Under the pieces are notes generated by a model. The model worked only from the letters and a program-made list of their open reading frames with translations. It was not told the origin of the DNA and did not search any database. Positions 26,596-35,248 of a stretch of 64,000 bases of DNA are shown here, piece by piece. Source of the stretch: Flavobacterium sp. KMS (lineage in GTDB: Bacteria; Bacteroidota; Bacteroidia; Flavobacteriales; Flavobacteriaceae); NCBI RefSeq assembly GCF_000813005.1, contig NZ_JSYP01000011.1, positions 186,001 to 250,000 of the forward strand, written 5' to 3'. The position numbers and the translations under genes were made by a program. Numbering within the stretch: position 1 is the stretch's first letter; each line of letters opens with the position of its first letter.

Positions 26596-27639
26596 ATGAA
26601 CGAATTCTTTGCCTTTTTTGAGCAGAATAAACTAGATGGAGGAATGGTAGTATTCCTGATGTTCTTCAGTCTTGGTATTGCTTTGTTTCAAACTATAATT
26701 CTCTCTGGGTTATATAATTTAAAGTTCCCAAGTTGGTTATTTTTTGTTTTATGTCCATTGTTTATTGGCTTGAGCTTTCTGGTAGATTCCAAATATGCTC
26801 TCATGGTTTTCTTCTTCTTATTTGCATCTGTTTTTATACTCGGAATTGTCGGTATGTTTTATTCCGGAATTAGAAGTAGTAAAAGTGAAAAAGCAGAAAG
26901 AGAAAAATTTAATGCAAAACACAACATCCAGAAAACACCTTTAGGCAAGAAACTATTGGGCTTGCTTATGATGCTTGGAGTTATTGGAGGATTTTTTTGG
27001 TTGCTTTATATAGAGAAACTACAGTTTCTTTTCTTTATTATTCCAGGGCTTATTTTTATAAAAATTATTTTTTTTCCGAGTAACAAAAGTAAGTTTCTTA
27101 AACTTCAGGCAGTCTTACCAACTTCTAAGATGAATGCTATTGCTATGGGATTAGTTGAAGTAGAGGGCGATTTGGAAGAAATTGAACCTATCATTTCACC
27201 ATATTTCAGTAAACCTTGCATAGGATATTATTATACTATCGAAGAAGAAGGTCCGGCAGATGATGATGGTAAAAGATCTTATAGAACTATTTTTACCGAA
27301 CTAAAAACGGGTAATTTTAAAATAAAAGACGAAACGGGAAGTGTTACTGTAAATGGAGAAGGATTAGAATTCTATTTTGATAGAGTCGATAGGCAAGAGG
27401 GAGGTAAAAAGAGATATTCTGAAACCTATTTAAAACATGATGATTATATGTTGCTTATTGGTTATGCCGATTCTGATAATGGGAACGTTATTCTCAGAAA
27501 AGGAGATTCTAATGGCATTTTTGGTGTTGCAATTCCTCAAAGCATTTCATTTAGAAATAAATATCAACCATTGTTGATTTCATTTTTAACCACGTTATTT
27601 TTTATCACACTCGTACTTATCTATATCATTTTAAACTAA
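26596..27639 (+). CDS. GIDE/MULAN-like membrane protein without RING domain
   Basis: A 347-residue protein with four or five membrane segments in the first 160 residues. A soluble domain follows (about 170-320) and there is one C-terminal membrane segment. The soluble domain (VEVEGDLEEIEPIISPYFSKPC, then YYTIEEE, FKIKDETGSVTVNGEG, and FGVAIPQ near its end) has the pattern of the GIDE domain of the mitochondrial ubiquitin ligase MULAN/MAPL. The RING finger is absent, as in other bacterial homologues known to me. Its function is unknown; membrane-stress or lipid-related roles would be guesses. LemA follows 7 bases later, so the two are surely co-expressed. Confidence 0.75.
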   Translation: MNEFFAFFEQNKLDGGMVVFLMFFSLGIALFQTIILSGLYNLKFPSWLFFVLCPLFIGLSFLVDSKYALMVFFFLFASVFILGIVGMFYSGIRSSKSEKAEREKFNAKHNIQKTPLGKKLLGLLMMLGVIGGFFWLLYIEKLQFLFFIIPGLIFIKIIFFPSNKSKFLKLQAVLPTSKMNAIAMGLVEVEGDLEEIEPIISPYFSKPCIGYYYTIEEEGPADDDGKRSYRTIFTELKTGNFKIKDETGSVTVNGEGLEFYFDRVDRQEGGKKRYSETYLKHDDYMLLIGYADSDNGNVILRKGDSNGIFGVAIPQSISFRNKYQPLLISFLTTLFFITLVLIYIILN

Positions 27640-27646
27640 ACAAATT

Positions 27647-28210
27647 ATGTCAGCACAAAACATTGCTTTAATCGTAGGGTTAATTCTGGTAATTATACTA
27701 CTTAACTTTTTTATAGGTACATATAATAAACTGGTTATGCTTAAGAATAACTTCGAAAAAGCTTTTAGAAATATAGATGTTATTTTGATGCAAAGAGCAG
27801 AAGAAGTTCCCGAATTGGTTAAAGTTGCTTCTAAGTTTATGGAACACGAAACCGCTATGTTAACTAATTTGACTAAGCTTCGTACTGATTTCTTAAATTC
27901 TAAAACAGTCGACGAAAAGATTGAAAACGCCAATGAGTTTTCTAAATCATTGAAAACCTTATTTGCCGTTTCAGAAAATTATCCAACATTAGCTTCTAAT
28001 TCAAATTTTCTGGAATTACAAAGACGAGTTTCTCAGATGGAAGATAAAATCGCCGATAGAAGGGAGTTTTTTAATGATAGTGTCAATCTTTATAATATCG
28101 GAATTCAGGAATTCCCTAATCTTATTTTGGCAAAAATATTAGGATATCATACACAAACGTTATTTGAAGTTTCAACAGAAGAAAAAGCATATAATGGGAT
28201 TCAATTTTAA
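27647..28210 (+). CDS. LemA family protein
   Basis: A 187-residue protein with one N-terminal membrane anchor (about residues 5-25). A long helical bundle follows with the LemA features YNKLVMLKNNFEKAFRNIDV, QRAEEVPELVKVASKFMEHE and ENYPTLASNSNFLELQ. LemA proteins are conserved, membrane-anchored and of unresolved function; in several bacteria they accompany TPM-domain or GIDE-like membrane proteins. The next gene starts inside its last 17 bases, which implies translational coupling. Confidence 0.93.
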   Translation: MSAQNIALIVGLILVIILLNFFIGTYNKLVMLKNNFEKAFRNIDVILMQRAEEVPELVKVASKFMEHETAMLTNLTKLRTDFLNSKTVDEKIENANEFSKSLKTLFAVSENYPTLASNSNFLELQRRVSQMEDKIADRREFFNDSVNLYNIGIQEFPNLILAKILGYHTQTLFEVSTEEKAYNGIQF

Positions 28211-28595
28211 TACATTCTTCGGTTATGAAACCGAAATCAATAAAGCACATGACTTAGTTTTAATCTACGGGTTTGCTGTTCTAATATTTGGTATTTTAGG
28301 ATTAAGTATTATTGCAATCATATTTAGAAAGATTGGTTTAACTGCTATTATTAGTTATTTTATATCACCACTAATATTGTGTTTAGGTCTAACATTGTTA
28401 ATCTCGATATTACCAACAATTATTTTTTGTGTAGTAGCATCAGACATTTCAGGCGTGCAGCTAATTTACAGTTGGATAACAATCTTTTCAGGGATGTTAT
28501 TCTTTGTAGTGTTTAATCTTAGTACGATTAAAAAGTTTGTAAAAGAGTTTGGCAAATTAACAGAACAACAGGAATTTAGAAATAGAAACAGATAA
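28194..28595 (+). CDS. Small four-helix membrane protein in the LemA operon
   Basis: I do not recognise this 133-residue protein. It begins MGFNFNTFFGYETEINKAHD and contains three to four hydrophobic segments. A charged C-terminal tail follows (KFVKEFGKLTEQQEFRNRNR). I prefer the ATG at 28194 over the upstream in-frame ATG at 28164, which would overlap lemA by 47 bases instead of 17. Its context suggests it assembles with LemA and the GIDE-like protein. Confidence 0.75.
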   Translation: MGFNFNTFFGYETEINKAHDLVLIYGFAVLIFGILGLSIIAIIFRKIGLTAIISYFISPLILCLGLTLLISILPTIIFCVVASDISGVQLIYSWITIFSGMLFFVVFNLSTIKKFVKEFGKLTEQQEFRNRNR

Positions 28596-28732
28596 TGCAA
28601 CATAATTGCTATTTGGATTTAAGTAATTAGATTAATGTAAATTGCCCAGATTAGTGCTAATTTTTTAAATAAATTGATCTTGATTTGTGAAATTCGCATT
28701 GAAAATACTTTTCGCAATAAAGTTGCAATAAC

Positions 28733-28760
28733 AAAAGGCTTCCGATTTCGGAAGCCTTTT
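28733..28760. terminator. Bidirectional terminator between the LemA operon and pectate lyase gene
   Basis: AAAAGGCTTCCGA pairs with TCGGAAGCCTTTT. It lies between convergent genes and has A-rich left and T-rich right flanks, so it can serve both. Confidence 0.9.
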
Positions 28761-28785
28761 GTTTTAAAGCAGTAATTGGTTTTGG

Positions 28786-31272
28786 TTATTTCTTAATTAT
28801 TATTTGGTTTAATATGCCTTCTGCTGTTTGTAGTTTTACCAAATAATTTCCAGGAATTAGATGGCTCATATCTATAGTTTCAATACCTTTTTCAGTAGTT
28901 TTTACTATTGAACCGTTCATGCTGTAAATCGTTACTTTCTCTATATTTTGATTTGGGTTTGATATGCGTAAATAATCAGTTACCGGATTAGGGTACAACA
29001 TTAATTTTGTTGGCATGATTTCTTCCTCAATACGTAATGTCGTTTTGTATTCAGTACTTATATAGAATAAGTTTGTGGTATCGCCTTTGGTAATAGTATT
29101 GTTACCTGCCGGTACCGATATGGTAACAATTCCTGCTACTGCGGTATAATTTAAACCGTTTACTTTTACCTTTCCAGCAAATGTATTGTCGAACACTAAG
29201 GTTAATGTCGATTCGCTAGTTGTGGTATAAGTGATAGATGTACTCGATTCCATTTTTAAACGCGCTGTTAATGATAAACCAGAATAGGTTACAGATCCTG
29301 CAGTTGAGTTCATGTTTCCTATAATTGTATAGAAAGCATTTACTTTTGCATCGGTAGTAAAATTATGTGTTTTATCTGCAGGACCGCTGCCATTGGTAGA
29401 AACCGTTATTGTTCCTGAGCCAGTGGCAGGTGTTCCTACAGGACCAGTAGTAGTAATAGAATAGGATAACGTAGCACTTGGTGTACCAGTTATTGTAATT
29501 GTTTTGGCAATTGAGTTTTTTGTATACGCAATTCCAGATGCAGGTAATCCTGTTACAGTTGCATCTGTAGCATCTCCACCCCAAGTAAACACAATTGTGT
29601 TAATTGCTGATCCAGTAGCAACAGTTTGATCATTGTTTCCAGTTGAAGTTAGTGTATGAGAAGTTATTGGTGTGTTGTTTTCTCCTTGTACTGCTATTAA
29701 ACTTGTTTTGTAAGCTACCAGAGCGGCTTTTAATGGTGCATTTACCAAAGATTCGGCATCATCTATGGCATTGTTAAAAGTCCATTTAAAATCACCTCCA
29801 GAAATACGCCCCGCATATTGCATAACATTAGTTTTGGCAACTTCGGGACTATCTGGTGTATAAGGATACATTACAGCTGTATCTGTATCGAAGTTATTGT
29901 ATGTTTTAGCGCCTTTTTTAGAAACAATGGTATTGCTCACTAATTCATTTCTTGTAGTTGCTACATAAGCATCAAATTCTATTGGAAAATTGGTAGGATC
30001 ATAGGCAACAAAACGTGTTTCTCCACTCATGGTATTGTTATAGGCTTTTATTGTTCCCCCATCTTCTTTAGAGAAAGTTCCTAAAGCACCATTATATACA
30101 TCTGTACCTTGCATAGAGGTAAGCATTGGGTATTTGCAATTACGGAAAAAGTTGTTTTCAACAAATACAGAAGAGCTCATAGTCGATCCTACACCATATT
30201 TTGCATTACCATCATAATAGTTATTATATACATGAGCTGAATAAAAACGAACACGCGGATGACGTGAATCTGAGTGATCATACCAGTTGTGGTGATAAGT
30301 GATGTATAATCCTGTTGTAGTATTCTCACTTAAACCTAAAAGATTAGATTTTCCAGAATCCCAAAAATGATTATAAGAGAATGTGATATAAGTTGATTTT
30401 TTGCAATCCAGAGCACCATCACCTTTTATCTGATCCGCATCACCACCAGCATTTCCATAAAAGAAATCACAATTATGTACCCAAACATAGTCATTGTCTT
30501 GTTGCAAGCCTATATTGTCACCTTCGCCACTGTCGCAGTTCATTGTGGCTATATTGCGAATTTCGATATTTGAGGCGCTTTTTACGCGAATCCCCCAGCC
30601 ATCTGCTACTGCATCATCACCAATTCCTTCAAGAGTTATATAGCTTGAAGCATTATTATTGTTCTCGATTACAATATCGCCAGCCAGCATATAGGCAGGG
30701 TCTGTTATTTGCCCAATTATACGAACAATTAAAGGTCGTAGATCTTTCCCTTTTTTATAACCATCCAAGATGGTTTGTAAACCTACAGAAGGACTCGGAG
30801 TTGCACCAGTTACTGCTAGTGAAACTGTATTTTTAGTATTCTCAGTTATATATAGTATTACGGCTCCATTTTTTGGTGTGCCATCTGCATTGTATGCTCC
30901 GGGAATACGACCGTTAGAAAAAGCAAATCCTGCACGGTCATGCGCTTTTACGGTTATAGCATTTGTTGTTGAGCCTGTGCCTTCTACCCCAGATATGACT
31001 GGTCTAATTTTTATGGTGTATGAGCCAGCTTTAATTCCTGGTATATCTGCACGGTAATATGTTCCGTAGCTACGGATGAGTTGTCCATCTATTTTTTGGT
31101 CGGTTACGCCCATCCCCGAATAGTATACATTATAACTTTGGGCATTAGTAACGGGTTGCCATTTTACGTAAGCAGATTCTAGCCAGCCTGAAGCTTCATT
31201 AATTGTGACTTGTTGTGCCCAAACTTGAGCAGAGACAAGTGTAATTGTCAATAAAAGTAGAAATTTTTTCAT
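28786..31272 (-). CDS. Secreted multidomain pectate lyase (PL1) with type IX secretion signal
   Basis: An 828-residue enzyme that cleaves polygalacturonate by beta-elimination. Order: signal peptide (ends near VWAQ), a fibronectin-III-like domain (about 25-110), a PL1 parallel beta-helix (about 130-490) with the catalytic-arginine region [21 protein letters not shown]. An Ig-like domain rich in threonine comes next, then a further beta domain, and a C-terminal type A sorting domain (YPNPVTDYL to the end, LNQIIIKK). The sorting domain marks export by the gliding-associated type IX system. I start at 31272 because MKKFLLLL begins a normal signal; two more codons upstream are possible. It is a single gene with a palindromic operator upstream. 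Confidence 0.94.
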   Translation of the reverse strand: MKKFLLLLTITLVSAQVWAQQVTINEASGWLESAYVKWQPVTNAQSYNVYYSGMGVTDQKIDGQLIRSYGTYYRADIPGIKAGSYTIKIRPVISGVEGTGSTTNAITVKAHDRAGFAFSNGRIPGAYNADGTPKNGAVILYITENTKNTVSLAVTGATPSPSVGLQTILDGYKKGKDLRPLIVRIIGQITDPAYMLAGDIVIENNNNASSYITLEGIGDDAVADGWGIRVKSASNIEIRNIATMNCDSGEGDNIGLQQDNDYVWVHNCDFFYGNAGGDADQIKGDGALDCKKSTYITFSYNHFWDSGKSNLLGLSENTTTGLYITYHHNWYDHSDSRHPRVRFYSAHVYNNYYDGNAKYGVGSTMSSSVFVENNFFRNCKYPMLTSMQGTDVYNGALGTFSKEDGGTIKAYNNTMSGETRFVAYDPTNFPIEFDAYVATTRNELVSNTIVSKKGAKTYNNFDTDTAVMYPYTPDSPEVAKTNVMQYAGRISGGDFKWTFNNAIDDAESLVNAPLKAALVAYKTSLIAVQGENNTPITSHTLTSTGNNDQTVATGSAINTIVFTWGGDATDATVTGLPASGIAYTKNSIAKTITITGTPSATLSYSITTTGPVGTPATGSGTITVSTNGSGPADKTHNFTTDAKVNAFYTIIGNMNSTAGSVTYSGLSLTARLKMESSTSITYTTTSESTLTLVFDNTFAGKVKVNGLNYTAVAGIVTISVPAGNNTITKGDTTNLFYISTEYKTTLRIEEEIMPTKLMLYPNPVTDYLRISNPNQNIEKVTIYSMNGSIVKTTEKGIETIDMSHLIPGNYLVKLQTAEGILNQIIIKK

Positions 31273-31339
31273 AATCATGGTTTTTAATAATGGTTTGGTA
31301 ATTAATTGGTTGCAATAGGTTTGTTGTTTTAATCTAAAA

Positions 31340-31353
31340 TGTAATCGATTACA
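31340..31353 (-). promoter_or_regulatory. 14-bp perfect palindrome, LacI-type operator candidate
   Basis: TGTAATCGATTACA is an exact palindrome with the central CG typical of LacI-family operators. It lies 68-81 bases upstream of the pectate lyase ATG and touches a weak -7 box. Confidence 0.6.
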
Positions 31354-31537
31354 CGAAAGTAAATAAAATTTCTGTATTAGTAATTATTTTGTCAAAAAAA
31401 TACGCATTGTATAAAAAAAACCGTGTTTGAATATTGATTGTGTGTGTCTATTCTGGTTTTGTTAATTATTTTCTATTGGTATAGGATTAGTTGTCCTTTC
31501 TTCTGTGTTCAGTAGTTTTTTTGATGTTAGGTCATAA

Positions 31538-31566
31538 AAAAAGCAACTCAATAGGAGTTGCTTTTT
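31538..31566 (-). terminator. Terminator of the lipoprotein gene
   Basis: AAAAAGCAACTC pairs with GAGTTGCTTTTT around a 5-base loop, with a minus-strand T-run. It lies 54 bases after the stop at 31620. Confidence 0.92.
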
Positions 31567-31619
31567 ATTATAAACGAATGAGGATGCATCGTTTTTCTAT
31601 TTTAATAGTTTTCTTTAAA

Positions 31620-32402
31620 TTATTTTGACTTTGTGACTTTCAACGAAAATAATAATTTACCTTTTTTAAATGATGGTTTCTCATCTGGTTTTGTTAATAG
31701 AACAACATCGTATAGTTCTATTTTGTTTTTTAGAAACTCTATTCCCATTTTTTTGTAGGTTCCATCTGTAGTTGTAAAATTTATGGATGTTATGCCTTGT
31801 GTATTGGCATCATCGCCATTAATACTAATGTAATAGTTTTTAAAATTCGCTAATCCGCTTACTTTGCCATCTTCAGTAAATTTAATTTCGGTTGTAGAAG
31901 ATTTATTAGAATAGGTATTTCCTGAAAGTAATTTGTTTATTAAAATACGTACTACCGATACATTTGCTTCTTTTGCTTTCTTTACCAAAGTACTGTCAGC
32001 CTTTACGTATTCCTGTGCTTCATAGCGTTCGTCAAGAGGTAATAATACTAAATTTCCATTTTGTAAAACTGCTTTTTGAGTTTTGGTTTCGTATAGATGA
32101 TTAACTAAAGTGTCGTTTTTAATTGTAGCAGTATATTTGCCTCTTTCTAAATCTTCATTTAGGAAAGTAATGCTGTCTTTTAGTGTTTCTGGGATAATTA
32201 TTTCTGTAACCCCATTATCAACGGTTTCAATTCCATTGTCTTCAATTATATTATCGATGAAGTCTTTAGCAACCCATGTACCTGCAAATGGATTTGATTG
32301 TTCAGATCCAGAAGCTTTATTAGAGTCTTTACAGGATAGAGTACTAAGAGTTAAAACTCCTATTGCTGCAAAACAGAACGAATTTAGAATTAGTTTTTTC
32401 AT
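31620..32402 (-). CDS. Lipoprotein of unknown function
   Basis: A 260-residue protein with a lipoprotein signal (MKKLILNSFCFAAIGVLTLS, then the lipobox STLSC at Cys24). A Ser/Asn-rich linker and two lipocalin-like segments follow (AGTWVAKDF near residue 40 and KVSGLANFKNYYISINGDD near 190). The first pattern resembles the GTW start of lipocalin-like domains common in Bacteroidetes lipoproteins. I cannot name a family. It stands alone, with terminators on both sides and a TACATTTG box (32427-32434) upstream. Confidence 0.75.
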   Translation of the reverse strand: MKKLILNSFCFAAIGVLTLSTLSCKDSNKASGSEQSNPFAGTWVAKDFIDNIIEDNGIETVDNGVTEIIIPETLKDSITFLNEDLERGKYTATIKNDTLVNHLYETKTQKAVLQNGNLVLLPLDERYEAQEYVKADSTLVKKAKEANVSVVRILINKLLSGNTYSNKSSTTEIKFTEDGKVSGLANFKNYYISINGDDANTQGITSINFTTTDGTYKKMGIEFLKNKIELYDVVLLTKPDEKPSFKKGKLLFSLKVTKSK

Positions 32403-32470
32403 AATTAAGATGTAAATAATTTATTACAAATGTATTTAATAATTAATAGACATATTGTAGTTTAGTCATA

Positions 32471-32506
32471 AAAAAAGACCATTTGAAATTTCAAATGGTC
32501 TTTTTT
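32471..32506 (-). terminator. Terminator of the DUF6646 gene
   Basis: AAAAAAGACCATTTGA pairs with TCAAATGGTCTTTTTT, a perfect stem. It lies 48 bases after the stop at 32554, on the minus strand. Confidence 0.95.
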
Positions 32507-32553
32507 GTAAGTTTCTACAGTAATTATGTGTAAAAGCTTTATCTCTTGTTCTT

Positions 32554-33078
32554 TTACAAATTAAAAGAAGCTCCTAAGCTAAATGTGAATTGATTATTCA
32601 GGTTGTAAAATACTCTGTCATCATTTCCGTATTTTGCAATAGGAAAACCAAGTTCAGTAAATACTCCAAATCCATCAGTAAAGAAATAACGACCACCAAC
32701 GTGACCACCAAAATTTCTTAAACCTAAGCTTAATCCTGGGTAAACATCTAATTTTTTATCTACATTAATAACGCTTCCTAGGTTAGCATTAACTCTAACT
32801 TTAGCATCAAAACGATCTTGAAAATCTGGTTTAGTTCCATAATACTGAGTTGTACCATAGAAACCTGAATATTCGTTAACTCCTAATAAGTAATTTGAAA
32901 CAAATCCGATAGAGAAATTTTCTCCAAGACCAAAATCTACAGAAGCTTGAATTCCTGATCCACCATCTTGAATGTTTGCACCGATATTTACTTTAGTGTC
33001 ACCTTTACCACTAAATGCTTGTTGTGCTTGAGTTAAACCAAATGCCAATAAAAACGCAAGTGTAATAATCTTTTTCAT
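32554..33078 (-). CDS. DUF6646-like outer-membrane beta-barrel protein
   Basis: A 174-residue exported protein (signal MKKIITLAFLLAFGLTQAQQ). Alternating hydrophobic strands rich in glycine and aromatics predict a small eight-strand barrel: VNIGANIQ, IQASVDFGLGENFSIGF, YPGLSLGLRNF and a final FTFSLGASFNL. The C-terminal pattern fits an outer-membrane protein. The family is, from memory, DUF6646, common in flavobacteria and without known function. A -7 box (TAGTTTTG, 33104-33111) is upstream. Confidence 0.8.
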   Translation of the reverse strand: MKKIITLAFLLAFGLTQAQQAFSGKGDTKVNIGANIQDGGSGIQASVDFGLGENFSIGFVSNYLLGVNEYSGFYGTTQYYGTKPDFQDRFDAKVRVNANLGSVINVDKKLDVYPGLSLGLRNFGGHVGGRYFFTDGFGVFTELGFPIAKYGNDDRVFYNLNNQFTFSLGASFNL

Positions 33079-33124
33079 AAAATTTATTGATTTAATTTTT
33101 TTGCAAAACTAGGATTTTTATATC

Positions 33125-33850
33125 TTAATTCCTACCTTTTTCGTCAAAATAGAGTTCGTTTAAGGGTTCGCTTTGCCAAAACTCCTTAGTGTCAACGTCC
33201 ATAATTGTTAATTTCCCTGTAAATGCAGCGCCAGTATCTACATTCCAAACATTGGCTTTTTGTACAGGAACAGTTTCATGTATTCTAGTTACAGGAGTAT
33301 GGCCAATATAAATTTCTTTATAGTGTTTTAATCTTTTAGGGTAAAACAAAGAATCAGTTTTCATATTTGGGTCTAGGGCAAGAGCCATTTCCCAAAGAGT
33401 TCTATCCCAATAAAAGGCTTCACTAGAATATTCATAGGTTACTCCATTCATATTGGTAAAACCAGCATGAACAAATAATCTGTTTTGGGAGTCTAAATAA
33501 TAATTCTGTAATGATTCAAAAAAGGCAACATGTATTTCTTTATGGCTGTTACTTATTGCTTCGTATGCAAGTACAGTGGCTTCGCCTCCGTGATGGTGCC
33601 ATAATTCATTGTCTATACCATCTCTCATCCATTGTTGTAGTAAATCATCATGATTGCCACGAATACAAATGCAGTTTTGTTTTTGTCTCAGGTCAATTAA
33701 AAAATCAATTACTTGTGGCGACTGGCTCCAACCGTCTACATAATCACCCAAGAAAATCAAGGTATCTTTGTCTGTTACAGCGGCTCTTTCCATGACTTGT
33801 TGCAAAGCCCTCAAGCCACCATGTATATCGCCAATAACGAATGTTCTCAT
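33125..33850 (-). CDS. PPP-type metallophosphoesterase (Ser/Thr or diadenosine-tetraphosphate type)
   Basis: A 241-residue cytosolic phosphatase with the three PPP signatures: GDIHG (D8, H10), GDYVD (D36) and RGNHD (N66, H67), plus later histidines in FVHAGF and IGHTPV. Length matches bacterial PrpA/ApaH-like enzymes. The substrate may be phosphoserine/threonine/tyrosine or a dinucleotide polyphosphate; the sequence does not separate these. It is 46 bases upstream of the barrel gene on the same strand and divergent from dinB. Confidence 0.93.
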   Translation of the reverse strand: MRTFVIGDIHGGLRALQQVMERAAVTDKDTLIFLGDYVDGWSQSPQVIDFLIDLRQKQNCICIRGNHDDLLQQWMRDGIDNELWHHHGGEATVLAYEAISNSHKEIHVAFFESLQNYYLDSQNRLFVHAGFTNMNGVTYEYSSEAFYWDRTLWEMALALDPNMKTDSLFYPKRLKHYKEIYIGHTPVTRIHETVPVQKANVWNVDTGAAFTGKLTIMDVDTKEFWQSEPLNELYFDEKGRN

Positions 33851-34051
33851 TTTAATATTTTGTAATGTACTTACAAAAATAGCAGAAATTGATTTGGTAT
33901 TTACTTATTCACTTGTTAATGTTTGTTATTATTACAAAAATCTTAGTTTATTTAATTAGCCTATTTATTACGTTCCTCAGGATTGTTTTGGTTTACCAGA
34001 CTATAGATAAAATTTAACGTATTTATCGAATTTTTTTGGTGTCATTTGAAT

Positions 34052-34063
34052 CTGTTATAACAG
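34052..34063. promoter_or_regulatory. 12-bp palindrome in the dinB promoter
   Basis: CTGTTATAACAG is an exact palindrome between a TTG (34046-34048) and the -7-like TAAATTTG (34073-34080), i.e. in the promoter spacer, where a repressor would block RNA polymerase. Confidence 0.5.
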
Positions 34064-34072
34064 TTTCCTGTC

Positions 34073-34080
34073 TAAATTTG
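34073..34080 (+). promoter_or_regulatory. -7 box (TAAATTTG) directly before dinB
   Basis: TAAATTTG ends only four bases before the dinB ATG (34085). If it is the true -7 element, transcription would begin at or next to the start codon and the mRNA would be nearly leaderless. The TTG at 34046 is 24 bases away, longer than usual. Confidence 0.4.
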
Positions 34081-34084
34081 TAGC

Positions 34085-35167
34085 ATGTCTGAACTGCCTA
34101 CATATCGAAAAATTATCCATATAGATATGGATGCATTTTATGCTTCGGTAGAGCAAATGGATAACCCTTTTTTAAGAGGGAAACCCCTTGCTGTTGGAGG
34201 TTCAGAGAATCGAGGCGTAGTATCTGCAGCGAGTTATGAAGCTCGAAAATTTGGTGTTCGTAGTGCAATCAGCGGAGTTCTTGCCAAGAAATATTGTCCA
34301 GAGCTTATTTTTGTACCTCCGCGTTTTGACCGATACAAAGAGATATCAATAAAAATCCATAAAATTTTTCATGAATATACAGATTTAGTTGAGCCACTTT
34401 CGCTTGACGAGGCTTATCTTGATGTTACGGTTAACAAAAAAGGAAATCCGAGTGCTAGTTTATTGGCTCAGGAAATAAGACAGCGTATTTTTAATGAAGT
34501 CGGAATAACAGCTTCGGCAGGAATTTCGATAAATAAATTTGTAGCCAAAGTTGCTAGTGATTATAATAAGCCAAATGGTCAGAAAACGGTTAATCCAGAT
34601 GAGGTTGTTCCTTTTCTAGAAGAATTACCTATTAGGAAGTTTTATGGAGTAGGGAAGGTAACCACCGAAAAAATGTATCAGCTTGGTATTTTTACCGGTA
34701 CAGATTTAAAAAGTAAAAGCTTAGAGTTTCTGGAAAAGCATTTCGGAAAATCGGGTACTTTCTATTACCATGTTGTACGTGGGGTTCATAATAGCGAAGT
34801 AAAAGCTGATAGAATTACAAAGTCGGTGGCAGCGGAACATACTTTTGATGTCAATCTTTCTTCGGAGATTTTTATGCTAGAACAACTAGAAAGAATTGCA
34901 ACCTCATTAGAAAGACGTTTAAAAAAATATAAAGTTTCTGGTAAAACAGTCACACTTAAGATTAAGTATAGTGATTTTACTCAGCAAACCAGAAGTAAAA
35001 CATTGCCCTATTTTATTGCCGATAAGAGTTTGATTATGGAAACTGTAAAAGAGTTATTATATCAGGAACGAATGAAAGATTCGGTTCGATTACTCGGAAT
35101 TTCATTAAGCAATCTAAATACAGAAGAAAAGAAGGCTATTGTCGTACAGCTTAAATTTGACTTTTAA
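34085..35167 (+). CDS. dinB: DNA polymerase IV (Y-family)
   Basis: A 360-residue translesion polymerase. The palm motifs are IIHIDMDAFYASVEQ with metal ligands D14 (and D16) and SLDEAYLDV with D108 and E109. The thumb helix-hairpin-helix region (FYGVGKVTTEKMYQLGI) and the little-finger domain follow. The C-terminus VQLKFDF resembles a sliding-clamp-binding peptide. Length is standard. It is a single gene with a palindrome in its promoter. Confidence 0.97.
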   Translation: MSELPTYRKIIHIDMDAFYASVEQMDNPFLRGKPLAVGGSENRGVVSAASYEARKFGVRSAISGVLAKKYCPELIFVPPRFDRYKEISIKIHKIFHEYTDLVEPLSLDEAYLDVTVNKKGNPSASLLAQEIRQRIFNEVGITASAGISINKFVAKVASDYNKPNGQKTVNPDEVVPFLEELPIRKFYGVGKVTTEKMYQLGIFTGTDLKSKSLEFLEKHFGKSGTFYYHVVRGVHNSEVKADRITKSVAAEHTFDVNLSSEIFMLEQLERIATSLERRLKKYKVSGKTVTLKIKYSDFTQQTRSKTLPYFIADKSLIMETVKELLYQERMKDSVRLLGISLSNLNTEEKKAIVVQLKFDF

Positions 35168-35248
35168 ATTGATTAAACAAGCGTTAAATGCGTAATATCG
35201 CTATGATAGATGTTGTTTTCAATATACCTTTGATTAAAATTTTTGTTT

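Larger units (their letters stand above)
31273..31619. other. Region upstream of the pectate lyase gene
   Basis: No gene is seen in these 347 bases. They hold the palindromic operator at 31340-31353, a weak -7-like TACTTTCG (31353-31360, minus strand) and the terminator of the lipoprotein gene at 31538-31566. Confidence 0.7.

Noticed and set aside
30393..30836. 147-residue plus-strand ORF antisense to the pectate lyase gene
   Set aside because: It is His/Leu-rich with no domain pattern and lies wholly within a clear gene; it is an antisense shadow.
34052..34063. E. coli-type LexA box before dinB
   Set aside because: The E. coli box needs CTGT-N8-ACAG; here the spacing is N4, so LexA identity cannot be claimed.
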